Of a stretch of DNA of 64,000 bases, positions 46,301 through 58,339 are shown piece after piece; the first letter of the stretch is position 1; the number at the start of each line of letters is the position of its first letter. Where the stretch lies: contig JAWRVZ010000276.1 in the NCBI GenBank assembly GCA_037043235.1, positions 183,501-247,500 on the forward strand, given 5' to 3'. A program made the translations under genes and the position numbers. This DNA is from Rhodeus uyekii (taxonomy: Eukaryota > Chordata > Actinopteri > Cypriniformes > Acheilognathidae). The notes below the pieces were generated by a model. It was not told the origin of the DNA. It was given only the letters and a program-made list of their open reading frames with translations, and did not search any database.

Positions 46301-46677
46301 CTCTCCTCCAAGCAGGCTGCTCAAACCTGAAGTGCATTACAGTAAATTGTCAAGTATTTTTAGAGTTGAGTTGTCAATTATTAATTAGTATTTATATGAG
46401 ATCTTAATGGTTACAATTTTAACTGCAATTAATAGAGTAAAACCCAAAAAATATTTAAAATGGGCATTTGTGGTCATGTGGAACGAATTAATTGATTTTT
46501 AGTGCATTCCTATGGGGAAATTTGTTTTGGTGTACAAGCATTTTGGTTTACGAGCTCGCTCTTGGAACGAATTAAACTCGCAAACCGAGGTATTACTGTA
46601 AATGGCATAGAGAACCCTTGAGAAAGAGAGAAGTAAATCTATCGAATTTAATCTAGTACTGTATTCAAATCTTGAAA

Positions 46678-46723
<46 letters not shown>

Positions 46724-47474
46724 CTTAATGATATAAGATAAGTACTTAAACAGGTTGAAAACACACTCTTAAGTTCAACTCACTGCATTTAATATTTGAG
46801 GACAAGTCAGCTTTATTTATATAGCGTTTTTTTCAATAGAGATTGTTTCAAAGCAGCTTTACAGAGATAACTAATGCAAAAGTTATATAATTATTTAACA
46901 ATAATACATTTTATTTAGTTGCAAGTTAAATACCATTAAGTGTCCAGAAACATTACATCCAGTTGGCACTTGAGTATTCTTTTATATCTCTTTTTAAAAG
47001 TATGCTACAGTGTACTTCTTTTTGTTACAAGGGAACACTTTGCTGTAATGATCAATGAATCGGTTGTTCACATGAATCGAATCAATGTTTGCAAACAGAA
47101 CTAGTCTCACCTGATTGGCGCAACTCTCGCCCCACCGGATTCGATGTACTTCACATATGATGAAGGGATGTAGGTCTTTCCAAATTGTTTCATAGGCTCA
47201 TTGTCAATCTCTTGCGTCAGAATCCCTACAGACGAAGTTTAAAGATGTTATAAGAGAGATTAAGGTTATGCTATTGAAATCACAGTTTTCCTCAATGCTT
47301 TACTACATGTGTTTGAGCAGTAAGAGCTTTACCGATGATCGGTCTGTTGTTCTCAGGCTCGTTTCTCAGGCGTTGTAACGGAACCGCGTTACACAGTACG
47401 AGGACGCTCGCGCATGCGCACACGAGCGCGATGAACCCCATCGGAACCGCCGGCGCCTCCAAACCAGCCGACAT
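43363..47474 (-). CDS. ggh: gamma-glutamyl hydrolase (folylpolyglutamate hydrolase)
   Basis: Nine exons join in phase to 329 codons plus stop: 47333-47474, 47111-47225, 45383-45433, 44825-44909, 44508-44646, 43972-44078, 43786-43879, 43571-43708 and 43363-43481. The enzyme removes gamma-linked glutamates from folates and antifolates in lysosomes or outside cells. It is a class I glutamine amidotransferase-like fold: the nucleophile is C145 in FPIWGTCLGFQ, with histidines in ANFHHYG (H206) and GVQWHPE (H256). A signal peptide follows the second Met (MGFIALVCACASVLVLCNA, start at 47441), which I prefer over the first ATG at 47474. All introns are GT-AG. Length fits the vertebrate family (about 318 aa). 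Confidence 0.95.
44949..45068 (-). mobile_element. tRNA-derived SINE in ggh intron
   Basis: Read on minus it has CATGGGTTTTATTCCCAGGG in place of the B-box segment, then GCAAGAACTGATTAGAATGT and a TGATAAATGCA-type end. It is an inverted relative of the SINE at 15148-15298, with an eroded B box and the 5' end missing. Confidence 0.65.
45647..46598. mobile_element. pogo/Tigger-like element with TA target site, in ggh intron 2
   Basis: The ends CAGTGATACCTCGGTTTACG and, inverted, CAGTAATACCTCGGTTTGCG are flanked by TA (45645-45646 and 46599-46600). TACGAGC words repeat at both ends. There is no transposase. The interior 46010-46330 looks like foreign sequence inserted later. Confidence 0.75.
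46010..46330 (+). mobile_element. possible LTR-like insert with CGCGGCTCC repeats
   Basis: It starts TGTCACGGTTC and carries an AATAAATTC signal at about 46241. Three to four units of CGGCTCCCGCGGGTTCGTTC type lie at 46106-46190. The terminal CA and target duplication were not found, so the right edge is uncertain. Confidence 0.3.
46678..46717 (+). repeat. (AT)n microsatellite
   Basis: About 19 AT units in ggh intron 2. Confidence 0.9.
46799..46875 (-). mobile_element. 3' end of the 38410-38940 retroposon family
   Basis: Minus strand reads GCTGCTTTGAAACAATCTCT, then CGCTATATAAATAAAGCTGA, then CTTGTC, the family's terminal segment. Confidence 0.6.
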
Positions 47475-48119
47475 CGTGTGCGCTCTGTGTCATATAATGA
47501 GCGAAAACGAAAGTCAGAGAAGTCATGAGATGGGAGGAGATTGTACTTTATGGAGGAAGCAAAACAAATGAGGGTTTGCCAGTGAATACCGCTCATACCA
47601 GTTTGTTTTGGAAAACACAGCTCGAGAAATACATCAGCCGCATTCAGACCACAAGTTCCTGAAGATTTAAGGAACTTGTATTTTCCTAAACGTTTCTCAC
47701 AACAAGTGTTTTTCACGCACTGTAATTGTGATTCACTGCAAAAAGCCTGATTTTTGAACCCTTTTAAGGTTACCAAATATTTTCTATTCTTCCTCTTTTA
47801 AATTTCCATAGGGCTATACGTCATCTCGTTATAGGAAAAAAGCTCATTTTCTATTATTTCATGAAATTATTATTATTCAGTTTGAGTTTAAAGTTTAAAT
47901 GAAGCCCTTAAATTTATAATAATTGTGTGTGTGTGTGTGTGTGTGTGTGATTAGTCACACACTTACAGAGAGAGAAGATTAATTCATAGCAAACAACCCC
48001 TGGAGAAACACAAATCTTGTAAATTACATGAAAAATTATGTGCAATTGTATTTTTTCACATTTATTTTTTCATTGTTTTATTTCCACATTTATCATTACC
48101 GCCTGACTCACCTCCGCCG
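47475..48119. other. ggh upstream region
   Basis: Minus-strand TTATATG at about 47490-47498 is a possible TATA-like box 16-22 bp upstream of the first ATG. Further out is a (GT)n run at 47926-47950. No gene is recognised; the 136-codon minus frame overlapping ggh exon 1 is a shadow. Confidence 0.4.
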
Positions 48120-48930
48120 GTGCCACACTGCCATCAGCTGGGGTTCACCCTTCACCGATGTCGCGCCCCTTTAGACCCAGAACATCTCCAGGTGGTTGGG
48201 CAGCGGGCAGGGACATCTGCCAGCTCTTTCCCTGGCATTCCACTACCAGGTGGGCATACCTTTTTCAGCTCGAATGCCACCTGCACTGCTTCCTCCCAGG
48301 GCCTGTCAGTTTCACAAACACCACCCGTTTACTTGTCTCACTCCACAACACAAGCTCCAAAAGCATTAGTGTGGTTTGCATTACAGAAGAGGGGATCTGC
48401 AGCCGCCTGTGCAGTTCTGCTGGTAATGACCAGTCCTTGCCACTGGCCAGGATCGATGCTTTGTGCTTAATAGGGCATTCCAGCATTATTTATAATTGCC
48501 CATTATTTGCTCTCACAAATTGGACAGGCTGACTCTTAGGCCTCATGTTTGCCATTGCCGTTGCTCTTTCTGTGCATTCTGCCAACTTTAGCACTTGGTC
48601 CTGGCGGCACCTGTAGCGGCCCTGAGCCAAAGCAGTTCTGCACCCACACAGATCATGATGGAGGGTTTCCTGAGCCGCTTCTCACAAGCTGCAGATATCT
48701 TCTGCCCAAACCAATGTGCCAGGTTGACTGGGCTAGGATGTGTATCGTAAATGGCTCCAGAAACTTATCCTGGCTCCAACTAACTGACCATGACAGGAGG
48801 TTGGCCCAGTTTGTCCACTGGCCTTGTTGACCTTTGTCAACAGAAGTCTTTCCTCTTCCAATGTTGTCACTTCTGTAACAGCTAGCTTTATCCACTCCTT
48901 TATAGATACTTTTGACCTCATCTCAGCCAA
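48120..48930 (-). pseudogene. decayed retrotransposon C-terminal fragment (restriction-like endonuclease type)
   Basis: Minus-strand frames give PIKHKASILASGKDW, LLELVLWSETSKRVVFVKLT and TGPGRKQCRWHSS in shifted frames, and upstream KFLEPFTIHILAQSTW. The order resembles the SEATKxVVLLELTVPW block of PD-(D/E)xK-like C-termini seen in some fish retroelements. The match is from memory, with several stops and shifts. Confidence 0.35.
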
Positions 48931-50249
48931 AACCTTGTCTTCCCTGCATCCAGCCTTGCCACTGTTTCACACATCTTCAGTGGCACATCACGCGTTGGTA
49001 GAGTGTGAACGGGAAGCACCAAAGTTTGCATTTACCATGAGGGTTATGAGCTCTGGTCAATTCCCTGAAGGCCATCTTTCAGATGAGCTGTAACTGTTTT
49101 CCATATGCTTTTCCTGTGAGCTGGGCTGACCAGTCCAGGCTTCTTATTGGTTGCTCAGAAAGCACTGGAATTGTGTTGTCTAGGCAAGCATATTGATCAA
49201 TGCATTTAAAACAACTTCAAATTCAGATCACATTTCCCTCATTTTTCCTGCACAATATGTGTCAATTCAAGTGCTTAAAATATAGTAATATTAATTAACT
49301 ACATGGACTTACTATAGTTACAGTAAGGGGTTTGGTTTAGTCACTTTTGTTACTCAAGTAGATGCAATAACGTGTAACTACATCACCCTATAATAAAGTG
49401 TTATCTAGAACACATTTCTGAGTTCTGCTCTCAGATTCCAATTAATTACATTTCTTAGGCTAAATCATTAATAGGAATTATGGATTGTATCAAATCAAAG
49501 GTGCTTACAGTTAGTGATACAGTATATGAATATATCTTGTGCCATATATTGTAGCTACGCATACCAACTCCATCGTACTGTATAAACTTCAACCTGTGTG
49601 TGGCTTAAATTGTTAATATCTGTATAATTATGGTGTATTTTATGCAAACGCTACACTTTACCACAGTTTACCAAATTATAACAAAGAGCACATTGTGCTC
49701 TAAAGACCAAAATAGCTTATGGATAAACAATAACCAATAAGAGTCAGAAATACAGGCAATATTAGTGAGTGTTATATTTCTAAATCCAAACAGTGATGTT
49801 TAAAAACCTAACATGAACATTCATCAAGAGCCAAAATATAGCAAATATTACTTAAAGGGAATTGTGGTCTAAAACGTATAAAAATTAGGATGACTTACGA
49901 TCACAAAAACATCTGCTTCCTAACAAAAGCATACAGATGTTAGCTTACCTGTTGTAAAAAGTAACATTTTTGAAAGGTCTCTCTGACAGTTTCCACCAGT
50001 CAATAAATTTAAAAGACAAAGAAAAGAAAAGGTATTTTTGGCAAAAAAAATTTATTAACTTAAAGTTTCAAACCCAAACGCAGATTTTTTTTTTATAAAT
50101 GTATAATTATTCTAACCCACATTATTTACATGTATAATAGTGTCTCACTCTTAAATTCTTCTAAATATATTTCCTTGCACATAAATAATTTGTTAGTTCT
50201 CCATAGGAACATTTCCTGGCCCAGCATTGGAGGAAATCCCGGCGATTCC
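48931..50249. other. polr3d 3' region and intergenic DNA
   Basis: AATAAA on minus at 50051-50056 is about 195 bp past the polr3d stop and a good polyadenylation candidate. The rest is AT-rich without recognised features. Confidence 0.5.
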
Positions 50250-53200
50250 TCAAGCTCTGTTGTCCAGAAGAGCCTGGAAGTCCGGCGAACAAACCAGCTT
50301 GTGTTTAACGTGTCCCAGCACAGACATGTCTCCCCGTCTGCCCTCGGTGTTCACCGACACCAGCTCCTACAACACACACAATCGGAAAAGCATGCAATCA
50401 GACAGATAGAGAAGCTGGATTGTGTGCACAGATTCAGAGCTTTGCTGCTCATGTGTTTATATGGCCTTTCATTGTTTGGGTTTATAAATACTGTCATGCC
50501 ATCTTCACCCCAGCAGTTGGCAGTGATTCCCCACCAGCAGCCTTAAATGCTTCTTTTCCTTTTCCTCTCTACTACTTCCTCAAGCTTTTTGAGAGGATAA
50601 TTGTGAAAGCATTGTAGTGTGGAACATATGGACTCTCCTCACAATTTCTGTCCTGCATCGAAGCATGAGGGCGATTGTTTTACTCCAGACATAAAGTGAG
50701 CGCGATCCAGATGAACCAGTGAGTGCTGGGATATTTAGTTAGTAAAACGATCTCTAGTGTCTCGTATCAACTTTTAAATAAACTATATACAGTAGTGTGC
50801 AAAAGGTTTTTTTTGGTTCTGTGCGTCAGTAGGACATAATGACGTAATAAATAGGTGCATTAAAAGCTTATGCGCTGAATTGGAGGCTGTGATTGGATCT
50901 CTAATGCTGGTTCTGAAACGCCTGAGTTAAAGTCTGTCATTGGGAGTCAAAAGAATTAAAGATGCCGTCCAAAGGGTGCCGCCCAATTTTGTGCAAATTA
51001 TTGAAAAGGTGCTGAATTGTTCTCACAAAAGCAGAAGGCATTTCTCGTTTAGTGTATTCTGCTCAGTCACTTTATTTTGACAAACATTTACATCAATTGA
51101 CAAAATGCAAGGTAAATTTGTATGGAAAAAATACATTAAGAAATCAGTCAAATTAAATTCATATGATAAAGGTGCTCTAAGCAATACTTTAAAACAAAAT
51201 TGGCTTAGACTATATTTTCCAAAACCCACGTTCTGTTTAGAATGTAATTGTGCATTTTTTTAATTTTTTATTTAATTTTGCATCAGTTGGGAATTTATTT
51301 TATTGCGCAAGATTTCTCAGTTCTATCAAGCACTTGCTGTGTTTACAAGCATAAGTTTTCTCCTCAAATAATTTTTATTCGGAATAACAGCAATATTTTA
51401 CACAGGAATAAATCTTTATTAACTGGTTTTGCAATGGATTGTTATTAGAAAGTCAATTATTTAACTGTGTTTGCCGGCTTTATCTCAACATGGCCGTTAC
51501 ATTAAGAAAAGGCCAATCCTCTGTTTTTAGAAACAGTGTCTATACGCCTGCTCTCTGTCTGTCTCCCAGACCTGAACACACTCAAATCTGCACAGATGTG
51601 ATGTCAAAATATAAAAATAAACCATCAAAACAACTGCGATTTATATTTATATGAAAATGCCAAATGAACAGCACATGTACTGATATTCAAGTATATATTG
51701 TTCCCGCTCTATTGTTTTTCCCCCTTTACTCTGTTTTTGTAATCCCTGTAGTATTGAAGCATGTGATGCTCTTCTGATGTAATACGGATGTTATCCTTGA
51801 ACGTGCAATTGGTTGATAAAGCATTTTAAAAAAAGTGTGTGATTAGAATGATGTGAGATGTGGTTTAATTCCTCCAGAAGTGTCTCACATGATCATGTTC
51901 CCAAACACCAGCATCCCAACACAAGACAACATGACGGCGATCGTTGCGTTTCGTCTGCCGCTCTGAAATTTTGCACTAACTTTTCAGGAAGTGACGATTT
52001 TGTTCTCTTGAACACATGGGATGAAAATGCAGTTTTATTCACAAATGTTTTGTGCGATGCTAAATGCTGCGGTGGTGAGTGTCACTGACCTGCAGGAAGC
52101 CACACGGGGTTCCCAGCGCCACATCCAGAGTGACGTTTCCCAGAATAAGCTGCACTTTCCCCGACTTCCTCACAAGCATTTTCCCCACCAAACCCTCCTG
52201 GAGATCCTTGAGACAGCAGCTGTTCTCCTCTGGAGACTCCTCCTGACACACACACACACACAGAACAAAACACATGAGCACACGCAAACACCCCTGTGAC
52301 CCCGTGACCTGAATCCCTCCGCTGTGCACCTGAGTCTCGGTCTTCTGCATCACGGTCTGTCCGTCGCTGGACTGCACCTCTGTTTTGGTGGGCCGGACGT
52401 CCGTTGTGGGCGGCTGGCCTGGCAGCGAATCAGGAAGCTGCATGAAGAGAAGCTCCTCCTCTTTGCAGTGATTCCACACCTCCAGCAAATCAGGCAGCAG
52501 ATCCGGTTCGGGCAGGGGCGGCAGTCTGAACATTGGCTCTGCCTTCTTTACATCAGGAACATCCATCGGCTCCTGCTTGACTGAAGGACAAACAACTGGG
52601 ATGGATGACAGAAAGAGTTGTCACTCTTCACTTCTGTGAAAGCTCACTATACATCTTCTACAGGTGTGAGACCAGCGCTTGACGGCAACAAAATACTTTT
52701 ACCTGCGGCTCCATCTTCTGGAACTCATTGAGCTCGACCCTCACAGTGCATTATGGGTATTCTCTAACCAGTGAGAGTACATCAGTGGTACACTTGTTAC
52801 TGTGGTGCATTGTGGGATTGAATGAGTGTACTCTACTTATTGTAAGTGAATATTATATGTAGGACACGACCGTCAGTTGTTTGAGAAATAAATCTGCTGT
52901 AAAAGGACGAGCTGTTTTGAAGACGAGCTATTTGCCCATCAAATGAAACGCTTGGGAATTTCCCAAAAATGCAGATTCTCGATCTGCACATAAATGTAAC
53001 GACATCGGCCATCCAAAAGAAACAAGAAAAGTCAACATTGGCCAGTAGTCAGTGGCGTCACTCGTACCCTTGACTTCAGCGTCAGTGCTGGCTGGCTCAG
53101 GATCTGAAGGCGTCTCGTCGCTGAACTCCTGCTTGAAGACCCATCCGCTCACGGCCAGCGGCAGCTGCACAGGACAGCTCCCCCTCTCGCCCCTCAGACG

Positions 53201-55256
53201 CGGGTCATCCACAAACTGCAGCACGCAAACACACACACACCGTTCCCAGTTCAACAACGGGAAATACTTGCATTCGAGAGAATCACACAAACATGACCCA
53301 AGTCATAGTTCCCATAAAAATCTAAATACAAGGAGAATTAAACAAACTTATTGAGTGTAAAGAAAATGAAAGCTATATTTACTATGTTTTTTGCTTGTTT
53401 TTGCATTACGACATTGCAATGCATTTGGTTTTTGATTTGGTCCATATTTCATATATCTAACATACTTTTTTTTTTTTTAAGGTCACAGAATAAATTATAA
53501 TTCACATGTAGTCCCTACTTAAACGTTATGGTAATGACAATTCAGACAAAAATATGATTAATTACCATAAAATAAATGCTCAATGTAAAAAATCTAAAAT
53601 GAATGTAAAACAGAATTTCTAATTTCTTGCATTTGATTTTGGGCTGAACCGTACCAGTTTTCGTCAGAGAAACAGCCTTTGAACCGATTCTGGGTCTAGA
53701 TCGTTACACTTACGGCATCAGGTTTGATTAGTTAATTGCAAGTGATTAAGCGGCTATATTTGATATTGAAATCATACATTGTCCCTCTCAAGCTTGCGGA
53801 GGATTTCTTTAGTCTCCTCTTCCGTCTCTCTCTCCTTCTTGATGTTGATGATGGGTGAAGGGCCGGTGTTTGCCGTTTCTCTGGCATCGTCGTACACACC
53901 TGATTAAACAGACAAACACATTACACAGAGCTGACCAAAAACACACGAACATGCTAATTATATTTAACATTATTCAGTTTTGTTAAATAAGACACTTGTA
54001 AACACTCTGTTCTGATGACTGACTGATCAACACGGCCAATTCAACTCTTAAATTATTTGAATATTTGGCTTTGGGAGTCAGACGTACTGTATAAAAGCAT
54101 TATCATTGAACATTATTTTATAGGAATATCACTTTCAAAAAGCAATAGTTGTCCAATCAGTTTTATTTAACTTAAAAACTTCTAAGCACAATCAAATTTC
54201 CTACTATGCTTTCCATGAGTTTTGGGGCCGTGCATTTCTATTATTGTTGCACTTACATTAAATAAAAACTTTATTTAACGTTTGAACTTTGTATTCAAAA
54301 GAATCCAGGGAATTCCCAGCTTCCACAGAAATATGAAGCAGCACGACGGTTTTCAACACTGATAATAATAATAAATGTTTGTTGAGCATCAAATCATCAT
54401 TATAGAATGATTTCTGAAAGATCACAGAAACACAATCACACAAAATTATTTTAAATAGTAATTATAATATTCCACAATATTATTGTTTTCACAGTATTTT
54501 GATCAAATACCTCTTAAAATAAAACTTCCAAAAGTATTAAAAATCTCAAACTTCTGAAAGGTGCAGGTGTAAATACATTTATTATTGAACATGAGAATCA
54601 ATCTCTGCTCATAAGCACTTTAATTTGCAAACAGAATACAATTAGGCTGATTAACTGCAAGCAGAAGAGTTGTTGACTGTGATTATTAATCTGTTATTAG
54701 TAGTAAAAGTAATGATGAATGATGGTGTCGTGTTATGTTATCTTGCCGCACTTCACCTTTCCTCTTGGCCATCATCTCAGCGGGACCCTGCTCAAAAATA
54801 GAGTGGGACTGGATGACCTCGGGTCGACCTCTGCCCCTCCCTCGCCCGTCCCGCTGCCGCCCTCGATCAACATCCTTCCGATCGCGCCTCTTTCCTTCAT
54901 CCGCTTTCAATCTGTGTAAAAGCGTCACTCGTAAGCAACACGACACACTCCTCACGTCAACGATGAACTGATGGTGAATGGACACGAAACACACTTACTC
55001 CTCTTTTGATTTTCGGCCGATAATATTAGGGGTGAAGGTTTTCTGCGGGACAAAGCACACACTTGAGATCGAGTCTGACACGTTTAGCGGAGACGAGCGT
55101 GTTTAGTGTTGACGTCACCTTTTTGACGCCTCCTAGCGTGAGATCTCTGGAGCGCATAGAGGGCAGGCGTCCCGGAGAGATGGAGGCAGGCAGCCGGCGG
55201 CCCATGGGCATCACCTGCGGGGGCCGTGGAGGTCTGGGGTCCCCGGGGCCGTCCAT
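50250..55256 (-). CDS. polr3d: DNA-directed RNA polymerase III subunit RPC4
   Basis: Eight coding exons join in phase to 375 codons plus stop: 55119-55256, 54999-55042, 54757-54911, 53778-53899, 53068-53215, 52330-52580, 52090-52242 and 50250-50366. RPC4 pairs with RPC5 in a TFIIF-like subcomplex of Pol III that acts in initiation, termination and reinitiation on tRNA and 5S genes. Hallmarks are the N-terminal LPSMRSRDLTLGGVKK, KTFTPNIIGRK, a basic RGRGRGRPEVIQSHSIFEQG block, the acidic linker, PVQLPLAVSGWVFK, EEELLFMQLPDSLPGQPP, and the C-terminal GKMLVRKSGKVQLILGNVT and MSVLGHVKHKLV. It is slightly shorter than the mammalian protein (about 398 aa) owing to a shorter linker. All introns are GT-AG. 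Confidence 0.95.
50367..52089. other. last intron of polr3d
   Basis: Intron of about 1.7 kb, AT-rich, with no recognised transposon ends or exons. Confidence 0.5.
52581..53067. other. polr3d intron 5
   Basis: CATTATGGGTATTCTCTAACC near 52750 and CATTGTGGGATTGAATGAG near 52807 look like MITE debris. Nothing else is recognised. Confidence 0.4.
53216..54756. other. polr3d introns 3 and 4
   Basis: AT-rich introns either side of exon 4 (53778-53899). No repeat ends or extra exons are recognised. Confidence 0.5.
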
Positions 55257-56100
55257 TCTCACTGAACAAACACCACATGTTACAAACCTATGAGAAAACA
55301 GCAGCTTCTCACTCACTCCATCAGATGGACAGTATTAGTGGAGGGATGGAGGGAGTGAGGGATGATGTTGTTTGGTGACAGCACAGGAATGAATGACACA
55401 CTAAACCACACCTGTAGTTATCTGTGACCGCTCTTATAAAACACAGGTTTCCCGGTGTAAACAGATCAACGCAAACCCAGCGATCACAATCAACATGATG
55501 AACTCATGAAACACTGTATTTTCGGGTTATTTAGCCTCTGCTTCAATGACACCATGTTTTAAACAGCCATTAATGACATTTATAGCGATTGTGCAGCAAT
55601 CCATGCAAAATAAGCACCTGCTCAAGGAACTATCTTAATGTATAGCTACACTTGAATATCTCAATTTGTAAATATCAAAATCAGTCTAAGGGGAAGGTTT
55701 CATTAAATGACTTCTGATTGCTAACTTTCAGCCTCATTGGGCAGCACGTGCTCCCCGGACATCCCGTAATACCGGTTAAGGATTCAGCAGTGATTCGGTT
55801 CAGTCGCTCGTGTTCATGAGCGGATCCAGACGAGCATCAGCATGAGGAAGACTCACTCACCCGCGCGCGCTCTCGAGGACAGAGGCTTTTCACACGGTAC
55901 CGCAAGTCCAGCTGAAGCACAGAAACTCTGACCCTTCCCTCCTCCTCATCATCATCAGGTCATGCGGCACACGTGTGTTAGGGGCGGAGTCTCGCGGCCG
56001 ATGGCACTTTGACCCCGCGTGACGCAGGACGCGCTGGTGAAGCTCAACTCTGCGCCGCTTTGCGCAGGATCTCAATCCTCCATCTCTTTCAGAACAGACG
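55257..56100 (-). promoter_or_regulatory. polr3d: polr3d 5' exon and GC-rich promoter region
   Basis: An acceptor (TTGTTCAG|TGAGAATGG) lies 6 bases before the start codon, so the 5'UTR begins in an upstream exon. A good donor (GCGCGCGGGTGAGTGAG) near 55855 in a CpG-rich block at 55855-56070 is the best candidate. This block is the only GC-rich part of the region and is probably the promoter. Confidence 0.5.
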
Positions 56101-56276
56101 CATGTTTGTGATTCATGTCTGGAATACAGACCTTTGGCGGATCAGAAGACACGGATTAAAGCACTTCTAAACAATTAAAGTGTAAAAACGTTACAGAAGT
56201 TTATGTTCACAGTAAAGTACTAAACATTTTCATAACACACTCACACACATAGTATATGTGTGTATATATATATGTG

Positions 56277-56722
56277 GGCCATTCTACAGAATTGTTGGAA
56301 AATATCTTGACATTTTTTATTTTTCCCCCACAAATTTTGCGCGTATGCAAATTGTATAATATCCGAGGTATACATTTCTAGTAATTGTGCAGTTAGTTCT
56401 TAAATTGTATTTTCAGAAAATGCTGGAATATTTTCATACACCCTAAATTTGTCACTACCAAACCACAATAATATATCATATATTAGAAAAAAATAAACAT
56501 AAAATATTTAAATATAATTTTCACATTTCACATTTTCACCCAATAAATGATGATATTATAAACGTAAAGCTTTTAAATATTTTAAATATTATTGTGCGTT
56601 TCAATAAATAATTTAAGGATCTTAGTAAACATCTAAGATTTGAATATTTGAATATTTAAATGCTTGTCAAATGTGTTTTTGGATGGGGGACAGCAGTTTT
56701 CACCAATTCTGTAGAATATATA
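56277..56722. mobile_element. MITE with ATTCTACAGAATTG ends
   Basis: The left end GGCCATTCTACAGAATTGTT is matched by the right end CACCAATTCTGTAGAATAT inverted. The interior is AT-rich. The right end abuts an (AT)n run. Confidence 0.6.
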
Positions 56723-57120
56723 TATATATATATATTCTAAATAATTGGTTATATATAGTTAAACATAGTTATTATATATAGTATAAAATATCTATCTGTC
56801 TATTGAAGAAGATTTTTCTGTAGAAAATAAGTTATATCATATCATATTATCATATTCCAGTATGATATAGCCATTTGATTATACAGAATGATGTTCTATC
56901 TGTGTGTTTTAACATTAAGCTGACTCATGTGCTGAGCACACATATTACTGCAGGCTTTCAGGAGACTGAGTGAACAGGGACAGGGACATACATGATCAAG
57001 AACTGACTCGTCTCCAACATACATTGAACATGTGTCACATGGTGTTTCTAGAATATCTATAGGGAATGGTGTTGTGATGATGTACAGATGTATAGAGTTC
57101 TTTCTGGACGGAGATCTATC

Positions 57121-57170
57121 TATCTGTCTGTCCGTCCGTCCGTCCATCCATCCATCCATCCATCCATATA
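57121..57170 (+). repeat. (TCTG/TCCG/TCCA)n tetranucleotide tract
   Basis: Successive TCTG, TCCG and TCCA tetramers form a diverging microsatellite. Confidence 0.85.
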
Positions 57171-57264
57171 ATGTTTTCAAATGTGTATCAATGATGTCAA
57201 ATGTGTATCAAATTCCTATATTTGCAGAATATTCCTTATTCAGAGGTTTGTCAGAAAACAAACC

Positions 57265-57876
57265 CAGCTTAAGACCCAGTCACACAGCGAAAACGCATGA
57301 AGAACGCACAAATTACGCACAGATTTTCGTTTCTGCGCGGCGTGTGCGTCATATGCGTAATTTGTCGGTGGAACGAACGAGGACCGTCAGTGATTGTAAG
57401 TGGATGTGCGTCGAAGGTGGTTTGTGCGTGATTTTGAGTTTTGAACGGTTCAAAAATTTTCCAACGCACAGTTGCACAGTGCGTTATTCATGAGTCGCCG
57501 TGCGTAGTTTATGCGTTGAGTATGCGTGACATGCGCAGGACACGCGTCGGCCGTCAGTGCTTATGCGTTGGAACTGGTTCGAAAGCGCGCACGTCCACTG
57601 ACGCCCCACCTTCATATCACTCATGAACCGCGCACCGTGGCGCACGTATCACGTTCATTCCACTGACAATGTGGATTCTGAAAGTGCTTGTTCGTGGAAC
57701 GTTTGCGAAGCGTGTGTGTTTGGACGCGCTCTGTCAGTGATTCATGCATCGGGTGTGCGCCGAATGTTCGTGGAATACTTTGGTCAATTTCTCGACGCAC
57801 AAGCACGCACAAACCCAATCTATGCGTGATTTGTGAGTGATTCGTGCGCGATCGGCTGTGTGACTGGGCCTTTAAA
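57265..57876. mobile_element. MITE of about 600 bp packed with TGCGT / ACGCA words
   Basis: The ends GACCCAGTCACACAGC and, inverted, GGCCCAGTCACACAGC are flanked by TTAA on the left and TTTAA on the right, suggesting a TTAA target. The interior is CpG-dense, with dozens of TGCGT/ACGCA-type words in both orientations. Frames through it, including one of 153 codons that starts outside, have no domains. Confidence 0.6.
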
Positions 57877-58339
57877 GATCTACATTTGGGCAGTTGACAA
57901 ATAAGGGTGAAACAGCATTTTTTTCTAAAAAAGTTCTAAATTGCTTGAGAATTGTATGCATTTGTAAAGTTCAAATACTGTTGTTTTTGAAACTGTTAGA
58001 GGTTAGCAGATTTGTTTCCTCATTATGTAATTTATTAAGCTTTTTTCACAGCGCCAGGCAAATTATGTCCTGCGGTGTGACATGACATTACTATAAAATT
58101 CAAATATTTAAATATTATTAATTTCAAATACAAATCAGATATACTTTAAGTTTAACAAGTATTCTTAAAGAATGATCATTAAAATTCTGCATATATTTTT
58201 TTCCACAGCTGTTTTTTGATTATATTTGTTGCTTGTGCCATCTTTTACCGCTCACTCCAGTGGAAATATTGTGTAAATGAGAAAAAATATTTGAAAATGT
58301 TTATTTCTTTTTTTATATAGTTATATTATGCAATGTTTT

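Noticed and set aside
47366..47776. 136-codon minus frame
   Set aside because: Overlaps ggh exon 1 in another frame, with no recognisable domain.
48120..48532. 116- and 124-codon plus-strand frames
   Set aside because: Antisense to the decayed retroelement pieces, which match better on minus.
57032..57493. 153-codon plus frame
   Set aside because: Runs from a tetranucleotide tract into a CpG-dense MITE and has no domain.
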